Assembly: GCA_040394735.1 (NCBI GenBank)
Contig: JBEBRR010000006.1
Location: 25,643-89,642, forward strand
Direction: 5' to 3'
Source: Leadbetterella byssophila_A
GTDB taxonomy: Bacteria; Bacteroidota; Bacteroidia; Cytophagales; Spirosomataceae
Length of the DNA: 64,000 nucleotides
The position numbers were made by a program, and so were the translations under genes. Position 1 is the stretch's first letter. Each line of letters opens with the position of its first letter. The notes beneath the pieces are model-generated. The model did no database searches and was not told the origin of the DNA. It saw only the letters and a program-made list of their open reading frames with translations. This document shows, in pieces, positions 34,510 through 43,272 of this stretch.

Positions 34510-34687
34510 ATTTGTGAATATTAATAGTGAAAAGAACTACCCAATGTATGTTTTGAAATTAGTTACGGCCCGCAGAGCGGCAGCGTTGCCTTCGGATGTA
34601 AATATTCCCGGGCGGATCTGCCCGTGTCTAAGCTGTGCCTGCTTTCATCTGCCGGGAATAAGTATAGAATAATTCTAAATAAAGCCA

Positions 34688-34718
34688 TTGTATAACCCAT
34701 TATTAATAAGTACTTTTG
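34688..34718 (+). promoter_or_regulatory. Bacteroidota promoter of the DUF4920 gene
   Basis: TTG (34688-34690) and TACTTTTG (34711-34718) are separated by 20 bases, matching -33 and -7 boxes. The start codon lies about 20 bases past the -7 box. Confidence 0.65.
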
Positions 34719-34738
34719 TGAAAAAACTTCAAGCTAAT

Positions 34739-35191
34739 ATGAAAAAAATACTTTTCAGCTCGTTTCTGATGATCTGTACGGTAATGGCCTTCGGCCAGAA
34801 GTATGAATCTTTCGGTAAGAAAATTACTGCCAAAGGGGCTGCACCGGTTTCCACTCTGGAAGGAAAAAAAGAATTTAACGGCGAAGTGGTGAAAGTAGAA
34901 GGGGAAGTGGAGTCGGTTTGCCAGATGAAAGGCTGCTGGATGAGGATCAGGAAGTCTGACGGCACCACCATGATGGTGAAGTTCAAGGATTACGACTTCT
35001 TCGTGCCCAAGGATATCGCCGGTAAAAAGGTGATTTTTGAAGGTGTTCCTTCTGTGAAAACACTTTCCGTAGCAGAACAAAGGCATTATGCTGAAGATGC
35101 CAAGAAATCGAAGGAAGAAATCGAGAAGATCACCCAGGACAAGGTAGATCTGACTTTTCTTGCCGAAGGAGTTCTTGTTCAGAAAAATTAA
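34739..35191 (+). CDS. DUF4920 secreted protein
   Basis: Starting at 34739 the 150-residue protein has a signal peptide (MKKILFSSFLMICTVMAFGQ). The mature domain carries the conserved CQMKGCWMRIR motif with two cysteines and KFKDYDFFVPKDIAGK, the marks of DUF4920. The family has no assigned function; the paired Cys/Trp region could bind a metal or copper-like ligand, but this is speculation. It converges with uvrB, overlapping its stop by four bases. Confidence 0.75.
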   Translation: MKKILFSSFLMICTVMAFGQKYESFGKKITAKGAAPVSTLEGKKEFNGEVVKVEGEVESVCQMKGCWMRIRKSDGTTMMVKFKDYDFFVPKDIAGKKVIFEGVPSVKTLSVAEQRHYAEDAKKSKEEIEKITQDKVDLTFLAEGVLVQKN

Positions 35192-37212
35192 CTCAGACCT
35201 GAAATACGCTCCTGTAGCTGGAGCATTTCATCCCTGAAACGGGCCGCCTGCAGAAAATTCAGTTCGCCGGCGGCCTTTTCCATATTGGCTTTTGCCTCCT
35301 GCATCAGTTTTTCCAGCTGCGGTTTATTCATATACGCCACCACCGGGTCTGCCGCAATATGGGTTTGCTCCGGTTCAACATAATATCCTTTGGCTACCGG
35401 TTTGAAATCGGCAATGGATGTCTGTTCCAGGATAGCCTCTTTGCTTTTAAGAATGGTTTGGGGCGTGATACCGTGGTCGGTATTGTATTCCATCTGGATG
35501 GCCCTTCTTCTCATGGTTTCATCAATAGCGGTCTGCATCGACCCTGTTATCCTGTCGGCATACATGATCACTTTACCGTTAGAGTTTCTGGCGGCCCTTC
35601 CGATGGTCTGGATAAGCGAGCGGTTATCGCGCAGGAAGCCTTCTTTGTCGGCGTCCATGATGGCCACGAGAGATACCTCCGGGAGATCCAGCCCCTCCCG
35701 CAGCAGGTTAACTCCCACCAGCACGTCTATAACGCCCAGCCGCAGCTCCCGGAGAATTTCCACTCTTTCCATGGTTTTTATTTCGGAATGGATATACCGC
35801 ACTTTGATGCCTACGCGCTCCAGGTAGCGGCTGAGCTCTTCGGCCATGCGTTTGGTAAGGGTGGTCACCAGTACGCGTTCTTCTTTTTTGATCCGGTCGT
35901 TAATCTCTTCCAGGAGGTCGTCTATCTGGTTGAGGCTGGGCCTCACATCGATCTCGGGGTCGAGGAGGCCGGTAGGACGGATAATCTGCTCCACCACCAC
36001 TCCCCCGGCTTTGTTCAGCTCATAATTGGCCGGAGTGGCGCTGACATAGATAGTGCGGGGGGTGAGCTCCTCGAACTCCTGGAAAGTGAGCGGGCGGTTG
36101 TCAAGCGCCGAAGGAAGCCGGAATCCGTATTCCACCAGCGAGGTCTTCCGGGAGCGGTCACCCCCGTACATGGCCGTGATCTGCGGAATGCTTACGTGGC
36201 TTTCATCAATGACCAGCAGGAAATCATCCTGGAAGTAGTCCAGGAGGCAGAAAGGCCTTTCGCCGGGCATCCGCCGGTCGAAATACCTGGAATAGTTCTC
36301 GATACCATTGCAGTAGCCCAGCTCCCGCATCATTTCAAGGTCAAATTCCGTGCGTTCCTGGATCCGTTCCGCTTCTGTTTTCTTCCCATCATTTTCAAAA
36401 TACTGGATCTGGGTCACCAGGTCATCCTGGATCTGGCGGATAGCGGTCTGCATCACATCTTTTCCCGTCACAAAGAGATTGGCCGGGAAAATGGCTACTT
36501 TATTTTCGGGGCGGATCTTTTTGCCCGACAGGGGCTCTATCATATGGATATCTTCCACCTCGTCCCCCCAGAAGATAATCCGGTAAGCAAAGTCGGCGTA
36601 GCCGGGATATACATCTACGGTATCGCCTTTTACACGGAAAGTGCCCCGGTTGAATTCCGCTTCCGTACGTGAATAAAGGATGGAGACCAGGTCATACAGG
36701 AGGCGGTTCCGGCTTATGGTATCGCCTTTATTGACCCTGACAATACTCTGTTTGAATTCATTCGGGTTACCGGCACCGTAAATACAGGAAACGGAGGCCA
36801 CCACGATGACATCTTTGCGGCCCGACATCAGGGAAGATACGGCCGAGAGCCGCAGCTTATCGATCTCCTGGTTGATCATCAGGTCTTTTTCAATATAGGT
36901 GTTGGTGGAGGCGATATAGGCTTCCGGCTGGTAATAATCGTAATAGGAAATGAAGTACTCCACGGCATTTTCCGGGAAAAACTGCCGGAATTCGCCGTAT
37001 AGCTGTGCCGCCAGCGTCTTATTATGGCTGAGAATAAGCACGGGCATACCCAGCCGCTGGATGGCATTGGCGATGGTAAAGGTTTTACCGCTACCCGTAA
37101 CGCCCAGGAGAACGGTGGCTTTTTCGCCGGATTCAACGGACCGGACCAACTGTTTGATAGCCTGGGGCTGATCGCCGGTAGGCTTAAACTCGGATGTGAT
37201 CTTGAAGCTCAT
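35188..37212 (-). CDS. uvrB: Excinuclease ABC subunit B
   Basis: UvrB is the central helicase-like subunit of nucleotide excision repair. The 674-residue chain has Walker A GVTGSGKTFT, the beta-hairpin segment YYDYYQPEAYI, helicase motifs (VGVNLLREGLDLPEV, QTIGRAARN) and a C-terminal UVR domain with LNFLQAARFRDEM. An exact -7 box lies only five bases before the ATG, so the message may be nearly leaderless. Confidence 0.98.
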   Translation of the reverse strand: MSFKITSEFKPTGDQPQAIKQLVRSVESGEKATVLLGVTGSGKTFTIANAIQRLGMPVLILSHNKTLAAQLYGEFRQFFPENAVEYFISYYDYYQPEAYIASTNTYIEKDLMINQEIDKLRLSAVSSLMSGRKDVIVVASVSCIYGAGNPNEFKQSIVRVNKGDTISRNRLLYDLVSILYSRTEAEFNRGTFRVKGDTVDVYPGYADFAYRIIFWGDEVEDIHMIEPLSGKKIRPENKVAIFPANLFVTGKDVMQTAIRQIQDDLVTQIQYFENDGKKTEAERIQERTEFDLEMMRELGYCNGIENYSRYFDRRMPGERPFCLLDYFQDDFLLVIDESHVSIPQITAMYGGDRSRKTSLVEYGFRLPSALDNRPLTFQEFEELTPRTIYVSATPANYELNKAGGVVVEQIIRPTGLLDPEIDVRPSLNQIDDLLEEINDRIKKEERVLVTTLTKRMAEELSRYLERVGIKVRYIHSEIKTMERVEILRELRLGVIDVLVGVNLLREGLDLPEVSLVAIMDADKEGFLRDNRSLIQTIGRAARNSNGKVIMYADRITGSMQTAIDETMRRRAIQMEYNTDHGITPQTILKSKEAILEQTSIADFKPVAKGYYVEPEQTHIAADPVVAYMNKPQLEKLMQEAKANMEKAAGELNFLQAARFRDEMLQLQERISGLS

Positions 37213-37216
37213 AATA

Positions 37217-37224
37217 CAAAGTTA
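37217..37224 (-). promoter_or_regulatory. -7-like element immediately before uvrB
   Basis: The minus strand reads TAACTTTG, a TAnnTTTG match, ending five bases before the uvrB start codon. If used, transcription would begin at or within the start codon. No -33 box is obvious, so the match may be chance. Confidence 0.3.
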
Positions 37225-37472
37225 AACGATCCCGGCTTTGCTTGCTAATTTAATTAAAGCGGCAATGGTGCGACCTCCCTTTTTCAGGTGATTTTTGGGG
37301 TCTTGCAAAATACCGGGAATAGGGGATTGATCCGGATAGGAATTCCGGTGAACTTTACATAATCCAATTTAAAGAGATGAAACAGCCATGAGCTATCAGT
37401 CAGATTAATACACACCGGGCGGCGCTCTGCCAACCGCGTGATGAATAAGTCTGACAGCTAAATTTTATATAC

Positions 37473-39380
37473 ATGAAGAAATACATTACAACAGCCTGCC
37501 TGCTTCTAGTGATCATGAGCGCTTATGCACAACGAAGCAGGAATTCTCAGTTGGAAGACAGCATCTTTACCTGGAAGGGGATTCCTGAGTTGAGACCGGC
37601 CGATTACCCGAGAACTTTTAAGCCGGCCCAGTTAAAGCACCCGGAGCTTTTTTCGCAATGGCTCCAGAAGAGTTATATTCCTGTCGGTGCACTGGATTTT
37701 TCGTATGCCGTGGCAGAACCCAATAAGAAAGAGGATGTGATCCCTTACAGCACGGGCATCAATGCGGCCATGTGGCGTGCCGTATGGGATAATACCGGTA
37801 CAAAAGTGATCCGGCAGCCCCATTCGGAAAACCCTGTCTGGATGTTGACCAATTACATTATCGATGCGCAGCCTGTCCGCATGCTTACCATTCCGGGGCG
37901 TGCTGTTTTTATGCGGCGTTCACCGGAAATCGAAAAAGCATTTATGGGTAGCAGTGAGCGGAGAAACCGGTTGGTCAGGCAGCTGCAATTGGAAAACCAC
38001 CCGCAGATCGGTAAATATATCATCCAGTACTACGGTTGCGACGGTGACGGCTGCCAGCCCCGTGTAGCCGTTTACGTGGCTCCCGGTAACCGGCTCCCGA
38101 TTCGTCAGCTGACCCGTGGGGAAGTGCTGGAGCTTATTGAAAAAGCCATACCTGCCGAAATTACAGCAGTAAAAAACAATTTAAAATCCGTTCACGGAAA
38201 CCGGCCTCCCACCCTGCAGGAAGAATACAGGCGCTTTGATGAAGCCGTATTGCCCAAGTGGAGATCCAACCTTGAAAATCTGAAAAAGCAATATGCCGGC
38301 AGTTTACATATACCTGCCGAAATGCGGGACGGGAACGGGATTGAAATGACAGATATCTTTAACGGGAATGATATTTTCGACACGGCAGATGCGCAGCGGT
38401 TCAACAATAACACCTATGGCATCTATATCTATGAAGACGGTGTGTTTGAAAAAAGCAAACAGGATCAGCCTTTGTGGATCTGTATCAGCTGGAAACCTGC
38501 GGATATTCAATACTCCCCTTATGAAAGGGAAATTCACCGAAGTATGACCGCACATTTTAATTTTGATTATGTGTACAATCATTTTTTTCGGCCGGAAAAG
38601 AACAACGGGAAGCCTTATGCTTCTATAAACGAAGAAGCGCAAAAAGCGCATCTGGCTTCTTACCGGAAAAAGAAAGAGCCGTCAGTAAATAAAAGCTTAC
38701 CGGCGGGAGTACATTTTTATGAAGACTTTAAAGGGAATGATATAGGTGAAAAGCCGAAAGGCTGGTATATGCCAGGGGCAGGAATACCTGCTGTCATTGT
38801 CGTTCTTCCGGAAGAAGCCGGGAATTGGGTAAAGCTGGGGCAGCATCCCCTGATGCCGGCTGAAATGAAAAAACTACCGGAGGATTTTACCATGGAATTT
38901 GACGTGGCTGCAGATAAAGATTTTGCAGAAAATACGGGGGGCTCTTTCCTGCTGAGGATTCATAACAAAGTTCTTACCCCCAGCGGCGACTACAGAAATG
39001 CCCCCCGGCAACTTACAATAGATTTGGATGCCAAAGCCGGCAATGAACAATTTTCGCAAAACCCGGCCGGGTATGTCCGGCTTAAAGCCACCTTTACGGG
39101 AATGAAAAGTACCCTGCGCCATGCCGATGTTCTGCAATACAGCAATTATTTCAGCAATAAAAAAAATAAGGTACATTTCACCATCACCAAACAGGGAAAC
39201 AAGGTGCAGGGTTTTGCAGATGGCAAGGAGATTATTGCACTGGACAAATACGGCAAGACCATCCCGGGTTTTAATGAGTTGCCTGAGGGAGCCGGGTTTA
39301 CTTCCTTCTACTTTGAAAATACCGACAGCCGGAAGAACACAGGGGTGTACATCGGGAATATTAAGATCATAGCGCGTTAA
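37473..39380 (+). CDS. Large secreted protein with C-terminal LamG-like domain, unknown function
   Basis: This 635-residue protein has a signal peptide (MKKYITTACLLLVIMSAYAQ). Its N-terminal 400 residues match no family I recognise; they contain YYGCDGDGCQPRVAVYVAPG with two cysteines. From about residue 410 there is a jelly-roll-like domain: HFYEDFKGNDIGEKPKGW, LPEDFTMEFDVA, and a closing YIGNIKIIAR. The same pattern (EDF..D..G..P..W, LPE..T.EFD, ..NIR) is in the OmpA-fused protein at 59290-60639. Probably surface or periplasmic and ligand-binding. Confidence 0.7.
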   Translation: MKKYITTACLLLVIMSAYAQRSRNSQLEDSIFTWKGIPELRPADYPRTFKPAQLKHPELFSQWLQKSYIPVGALDFSYAVAEPNKKEDVIPYSTGINAAMWRAVWDNTGTKVIRQPHSENPVWMLTNYIIDAQPVRMLTIPGRAVFMRRSPEIEKAFMGSSERRNRLVRQLQLENHPQIGKYIIQYYGCDGDGCQPRVAVYVAPGNRLPIRQLTRGEVLELIEKAIPAEITAVKNNLKSVHGNRPPTLQEEYRRFDEAVLPKWRSNLENLKKQYAGSLHIPAEMRDGNGIEMTDIFNGNDIFDTADAQRFNNNTYGIYIYEDGVFEKSKQDQPLWICISWKPADIQYSPYEREIHRSMTAHFNFDYVYNHFFRPEKNNGKPYASINEEAQKAHLASYRKKKEPSVNKSLPAGVHFYEDFKGNDIGEKPKGWYMPGAGIPAVIVVLPEEAGNWVKLGQHPLMPAEMKKLPEDFTMEFDVAADKDFAENTGGSFLLRIHNKVLTPSGDYRNAPRQLTIDLDAKAGNEQFSQNPAGYVRLKATFTGMKSTLRHADVLQYSNYFSNKKNKVHFTITKQGNKVQGFADGKEIIALDKYGKTIPGFNELPEGAGFTSFYFENTDSRKNTGVYIGNIKIIAR

Positions 39381-39405
39381 GAAACCATAAGTTCATCATT
39401 CCGGG

Positions 39406-40521
39406 TCAGTTTACCATTTTCAGTGAAAACTTCTTTCCCGGCGTTTGACATATCACTTCCTGAAATTCCAGGTCAAGCAGAACGGAAGGCAGTCTGCCGG
39501 GTGGGATGTGCGAATACCAGCTGAGGTCATCGATCTGCATTTCCCCGCGTTCTGCAAGCAAAGTGAGTATTGTTTTTTCTTCTTCGTTAAAGCGGTTAAA
39601 GTCCCATTCTTTTTTAGCAGGCTTCTCTTCTGAGTTCCATCGCATCCAGTCGGTCAGGGTGGCGGCATCCGTAAAAATATGGGCTTTGTGATTGAAGATA
39701 AGATGGTGCGTGCCCTGAGTGTATTTCCGGTGAAGATCGCCGGGTACGGCAAATACTTCCCGGTTATAATTATTGGCAAACTCGGCAGTAACCATAGAGC
39801 CTCCTTTCAGACCGGACTCCACTACCAGCACCACTTCGCTCAGGCCGGCAATAATCCGGTTCCGGGAAATGAAAAACTGGGGGTGCAGCTTGGTGAAAAG
39901 GGGTTGTTCCGAAATAAGGAGCCCTTTTTCAAGCATTTCCTCTGCCGTTTTACGGTGAGAGGAAGGGTATACGGTGTCCAGTCCGTTGGCCAGTATACCC
40001 AGGGTGGAGAGGTTGTTTCTGAGAGCTTCCCGGTGGGCCGTGATATCAATACCATAGGCCAGGCCGCTGATAATCTGCACACCCTTCAGTTCAGGCACAA
40101 GCCGGGAAACCACTTCTTTCCCGTAAGCAGTAGCCTCACGGGTGCCTACAATGGCCAGGGTTTTATGCGGGTAAATGTGCCCCTGTCCTTTGGTATACAG
40201 AACGGGCGGACAATCAAAGGCTTCCCGGAGGGCGGACGGATAATCAGGCGACCGGAGAGAAAGAATCCGGATATCCCTTTTGAGAGAGTTTTCAATGATG
40301 TGCGCCGCTTCACGGAAAGCCTCTTCTTTCCGGCCGAACTCCTTTACCAGCTGAGGACCTATCCCGGATACTCTGAGAAGCTTCCCCGGCGGGATGCGGA
40401 AAACATCCCGGGCCGATCCGAAATGAGATACCAGGTTTTTATACAGGACGCTGCCTATGCCCTCCAGGCGGCTAAGGGCTATTTCGTAAAGCAGTTCTTC
40501 AGTTATGTGATTCGATTCCAT
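39406..40521 (-). CDS. dprA: DNA processing protein DprA
   Basis: DprA loads RecA on incoming single-stranded DNA during transformation. The 371-residue chain has an N-terminal SAM-like helix-hairpin region, the Rossmann core with AIVGTREATAYGKE, ISGLAYGIDITAHR and VVESGLKGGSMVTAEFA, and a C-terminal winged helix. Its start overlaps the end of the MerR-like gene by 23 bases. Confidence 0.95.
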   Translation of the reverse strand: MESNHITEELLYEIALSRLEGIGSVLYKNLVSHFGSARDVFRIPPGKLLRVSGIGPQLVKEFGRKEEAFREAAHIIENSLKRDIRILSLRSPDYPSALREAFDCPPVLYTKGQGHIYPHKTLAIVGTREATAYGKEVVSRLVPELKGVQIISGLAYGIDITAHREALRNNLSTLGILANGLDTVYPSSHRKTAEEMLEKGLLISEQPLFTKLHPQFFISRNRIIAGLSEVVLVVESGLKGGSMVTAEFANNYNREVFAVPGDLHRKYTQGTHHLIFNHKAHIFTDAATLTDWMRWNSEEKPAKKEWDFNRFNEEEKTILTLLAERGEMQIDDLSWYSHIPPGRLPSVLLDLEFQEVICQTPGKKFSLKMVN

Positions 40522-40816
40522 CCCTTAAAAATACTAAGGACTTCCGGATTTCCTGCAACCGGGTGAGAACTTCTTCATGTTCTCCCTCCGTTTTTGCTTT
40601 TTGGCGTAATTGCTCCTTAGTACCTTCGAGGGTGTATCCTTCTTTCTGGATCAGGTCAACGATCCTTTGCAGCTTTTCAATGTCTTTATGGGAAAATTTG
40701 CGGTTCCTTCCTGCCTTTTTAATGTTCAGCTTGAATTCGGTCAGATAATATTCCAGGGTAGTACGGGGAATTCCCAGGTGTCCGCAGACTTCATCAGTAG
40801 AGTAAAAGAGTTTCAT
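40499..40816 (-). CDS. MerR-family-like DNA-binding protein
   Basis: From the ATG at 40816 the product is 105 residues: a MerR-type winged helix-turn-helix (LFYSTDEVCGHLGIPRTTLEYY, KKAGRNRKFSHKDIEKLQ) and a short coiled-coil tail (TRLQEIRKSLVFLRDGIE). There is no effector-binding domain. An ATG 27 bases upstream would lie inside rsgA. Placed between rsgA and dprA, overlapping the latter, it may simply be co-expressed with them. Confidence 0.82.
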   Translation of the reverse strand: MKLFYSTDEVCGHLGIPRTTLEYYLTEFKLNIKKAGRNRKFSHKDIEKLQRIVDLIQKEGYTLEGTKEQLRQKAKTEGEHEEVLTRLQEIRKSLVFLRDGIESHN

Positions 40817-40817
40817 T

Positions 40818-41738
40818 TTATCGCCGGTTATCGTCATTTTCAAACATGCTCAGGTAGCTCATATAACGGCTGATGTAAATTTCGCCTTCTTCCACCGCAT
40901 TTTTAACGGCGCATTTAGGTTCATTGATATGCAGGCAGTTATGAAATTTGCATTCCCCGAGAAGGTTTCGGAATTCGGGGAAAAAATGCGCCAGCTCTTC
41001 TTTCTCAATGTCCATCAGCCCCAGTTCTTTTATTCCCGGGCTGTCGATGATCCGGGTGCCGGGCTCGGGTTCGAACATCTCCGCAAATGTGGTGGTGTGT
41101 ACCCCTTTATCTGAAAAGTCGGATACCTCTGAAGTGGCAAGGTCAAGATCCGGCAACAGGGTGTTCAGCAGGCTGGATTTCCCTACCCCGGAATGGCCGG
41201 AGATGAGAGAGGTTTTTTGAGCAAGGGCTGTTTTCAGCTCCTCAATTCCCAGGGGGACATACGTGGAGGTTTTAATGCATCCGTAGCCCAGGCTGGTGTA
41301 GAGTTCGATAAGCTCTTCCTGGTAGGCCAGCTCTTCCCCATCCAGGATGTCCTGTTTATTGAAAACCAGGGTAGCCGGGATACGGAAGGTTTCGGCTGTG
41401 ACAAGAAAACGGTCGATAAAGCCCAGGGAGGTCTTCGGGCTTCGAATGGTCACAATGAGAATAAGCTGGTCAACATTGGCAGCTAAAAGGTGAGCGTAAG
41501 CTGATTTATGGACACTTTGCCGGATAACGTAGTTTTCACGGGGAAGAATGTCTTCAATGATATTTTCCCCGGGATGGAACAGAACACGGTCGCCCACGGC
41601 AATAGGATTGGTGACCTTCAGGTTTTTAATCTTGAATTTTCCTTTCAGTCGGCATGAAACGAGTCCGCCGGTTTCCGTGTCTTTCACTTCATACCAGCTG
41701 CCCGTTGATCTGAAAACGATACCCTCTTTGAGTTCCAA
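40818..41738 (-). CDS. rsgA: Ribosome small subunit-dependent GTPase RsgA
   Basis: RsgA is a circularly permuted GTPase that helps 30S maturation. An N-terminal OB fold (GKFKIKNLKVTNPIAVGDRV, in two blocks) precedes VFNKQDI, GHSGVGKSSLLN (P-loop), then DSPGIKEL. A C-terminal zinc finger carries CKFHNC and HINEPKC. The 306-residue length is normal. The gene is the first of the rsgA-merR-dprA unit. Confidence 0.96.
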   Translation of the reverse strand: MELKEGIVFRSTGSWYEVKDTETGGLVSCRLKGKFKIKNLKVTNPIAVGDRVLFHPGENIIEDILPRENYVIRQSVHKSAYAHLLAANVDQLILIVTIRSPKTSLGFIDRFLVTAETFRIPATLVFNKQDILDGEELAYQEELIELYTSLGYGCIKTSTYVPLGIEELKTALAQKTSLISGHSGVGKSSLLNTLLPDLDLATSEVSDFSDKGVHTTTFAEMFEPEPGTRIIDSPGIKELGLMDIEKEELAHFFPEFRNLLGECKFHNCLHINEPKCAVKNAVEEGEIYISRYMSYLSMFENDDNRR

Positions 41739-42028
41739 TCCGTTCTTTTTTTGGCAAAGCTATGACATTTATCTGAGGTTCGGAAGGTGGGGGCCGCCTA
41801 CCTTAAAAACTTAAAAAGAACTTAAGAAATATTAGCGGCGAATTTTAAAAACATCTTTTTGGAAATTGTTAGAATAATGCAATTGGATTTCTGTTTTATA
41901 GGAAATTGTAGCCGGATAATCATATTTTTTACCGTATACTAAATTTTAAGGTAAATTTAAGCTGACGAAGGGATGTAATTAATTTATTCTGCGTTATCTT
42001 AGCATAACAACAAAAAAAGCTTACAATT

Positions 42029-42148
42029 ATGAAAAAGGGATTTCTATTCGGTATTGCTGCACTGGCAGTAGGAGTGGTAGTTTACACATTAGGCAATAAA
42101 AAAGTAAAGACCGGTTTTTATCCGGGAAAAGCAGTTTATAAGTACTGA
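42029..42148 (+). CDS. Small single-pass membrane protein, 39 residues
   Basis: ATG at 42029 opens a 39-codon frame to a TGA at 42146. The peptide starts MKKGFLFGIAALAVGVVVYT, one hydrophobic helix of about 17 residues, then a basic, Tyr/Lys-rich tail (GNKKVKTGFYPGK). AT-rich spacing and an AGC-TTACAATT leader precede it, and TATCTTA at 41995-42001 is a degenerate -7 box. Small membrane peptides are common and easily missed. The function is unknown. Confidence 0.6.
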   Translation: MKKGFLFGIAALAVGVVVYTLGNKKVKTGFYPGKAVYKY

Positions 42149-42149
42149 T

Positions 42150-42330
42150 TCTGATACCACCCGGTTTTTGATGGCGCCCGGTTCCCGGTCAGGCCTGATG
42201 TGACAGATAACCCCTGTCAGTCCGGGCATTGTTGAGAACCGGGCGTACCTGTCATCAGGCGTTTTTGAAACATGGGGGGTGTAGCGCAGGTCCGGCAATG
42301 TTATGTACGGTTCTCAGCACCGGAAACCTT
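42150..42330. repeat. Palindrome-rich intergenic region
   Basis: Between the 39-residue gene and the hydratase, several palindromes lie within 100 bases: CGCCCGGTTC (42175-42184) with GAACCGGGCG (42236-42245), TGACAG (42201-42206) with CTGTCA (42214-42219), and TCAGGCCTGA (42189-42198), plus CCTGATG with CATCAGG (42253-42259) further out. No open frame is convincing. A related CCTGTCAGT...GAGAACCG pattern occurs at about 26662-26693. It could be a REP-like element or an RNA. Confidence 0.45.
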
Positions 42331-42390
42331 CCCGGCTGGTTGGCCGGCAATTAAAATCCCACAATCTCATTTATTTCTCCTCCTTTTCAG

Positions 42391-42398
42391 TATTTTTG
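42391..42398 (+). promoter_or_regulatory. -7 element of the enoyl-CoA hydratase gene
   Basis: TATTTTTG matches TAnnTTTG exactly, about 20 bases before the ATG at 42419. Confidence 0.5.
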
Positions 42399-42418
42399 AA
42401 TTCATTCAACATTCGCTT

Positions 42419-43195
42419 ATGTACAATACCATCTTATTTGAAAAAAGAGAGAGGAAAGCCTGTATTACCCTTAACCGGCCGGAGACCTACAATGCGCTGA
42501 GCCGCGAGATGCTGACCGAACTGACCCGCGCCGTTCAGGAATGCGGGCAGGACGAAGAGATACGCGTGGTAATTATTTCCGGCGGAAAAGATAAAGCTTT
42601 TTCTTCGGGGGCCGACCTGAAGGAGGGGCTGGCCGATACCCGCCTGGGGAATGTTCTGAAAGCAACCTATAACCCGCTGATTCTTGCTTTGCGCGGATTA
42701 AACAAACCCGTGATATGCAGTATGAATGGTCTTGCTGCAGGCGCAGGTATGTCGCTGGCCCTGGCCTGCGATGTGATCATCGCGGCAGATGATGCCTATT
42801 TTACGGAGCTTTTTGTGGGAATAGGTTTAATACCTGACGCCGGATCCATGTTTTTCCTGCCCCGGCTTGTGGGACCGATGAAGGCATTTGAGCTTTGCAG
42901 CACGGGCCGGAAGGTGTACATGGAAGAAGCCGTACGGATAGGGCTCGCCACAAAAGCAGTGCCCGGAGAGCAGCTGGAAAGAGAGGTGGAGGCTTGGGCA
43001 GATACCTACGCCGCCGCAGCCACCCGCAGCATCGGGATCATGAAACAGGTGCTGAATCAGTCTTTCAACAAAAACCTGGAGGAAGTGCTGAACCTGGAAG
43101 CGGAAGGACAGACCATCTGCGGCCAGACGGAAGACTTTTCGGAAGGTGTGATGGCCTTCTTAGCCAAAAGACCAGCGGTTTTTAAGGGAAAGTAA
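42419..43195 (+). CDS. Enoyl-CoA hydratase/isomerase family protein
   Basis: From the ATG at 42419 this crotonase-fold enzyme is 258 residues, the family length. AFSSGADLKE and NGLAAGAGMSLALACD give the oxyanion hole. The catalytic region IGLIPDAGSMFFLPRLVG has Asp where classic hydratases have Glu, as in PaaG-type ring isomerases of phenylacetate catabolism. No other paa gene is near, so the name stays general. Confidence 0.88.
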   Translation: MYNTILFEKRERKACITLNRPETYNALSREMLTELTRAVQECGQDEEIRVVIISGGKDKAFSSGADLKEGLADTRLGNVLKATYNPLILALRGLNKPVICSMNGLAAGAGMSLALACDVIIAADDAYFTELFVGIGLIPDAGSMFFLPRLVGPMKAFELCSTGRKVYMEEAVRIGLATKAVPGEQLEREVEAWADTYAAAATRSIGIMKQVLNQSFNKNLEEVLNLEAEGQTICGQTEDFSEGVMAFLAKRPAVFKGK

Positions 43196-43238
43196 GTTTT
43201 TTATGAAGGAAATGTTAAGAAACAGCTGGGCAAAATAA

Positions 43239-43246
43239 TAAATTTG
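43239..43246 (+). promoter_or_regulatory. -7 element of glnS
   Basis: TAAATTTG, an exact TAnnTTTG match, is 26 bases before the glnS start. Confidence 0.55.
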
Positions 43247-43272
43247 CAGATCAAAAATACAACAAACGTTTT

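Noticed and set aside
34244..34672. A 142-codon plus-strand frame with a Cys-rich tail across the dioxygenase start
   Set aside because: Its first part is antisense to the dioxygenase and its tail crosses a spacer with promoter elements. No ribosome-binding or codon evidence supports it.
35359..36672. A 437-codon open frame opposite uvrB
   Set aside because: It is the antisense shadow of uvrB, whose motifs are complete. The peptide has no recognisable domain and is rich in His and Gly as expected from reversed coding sequence.
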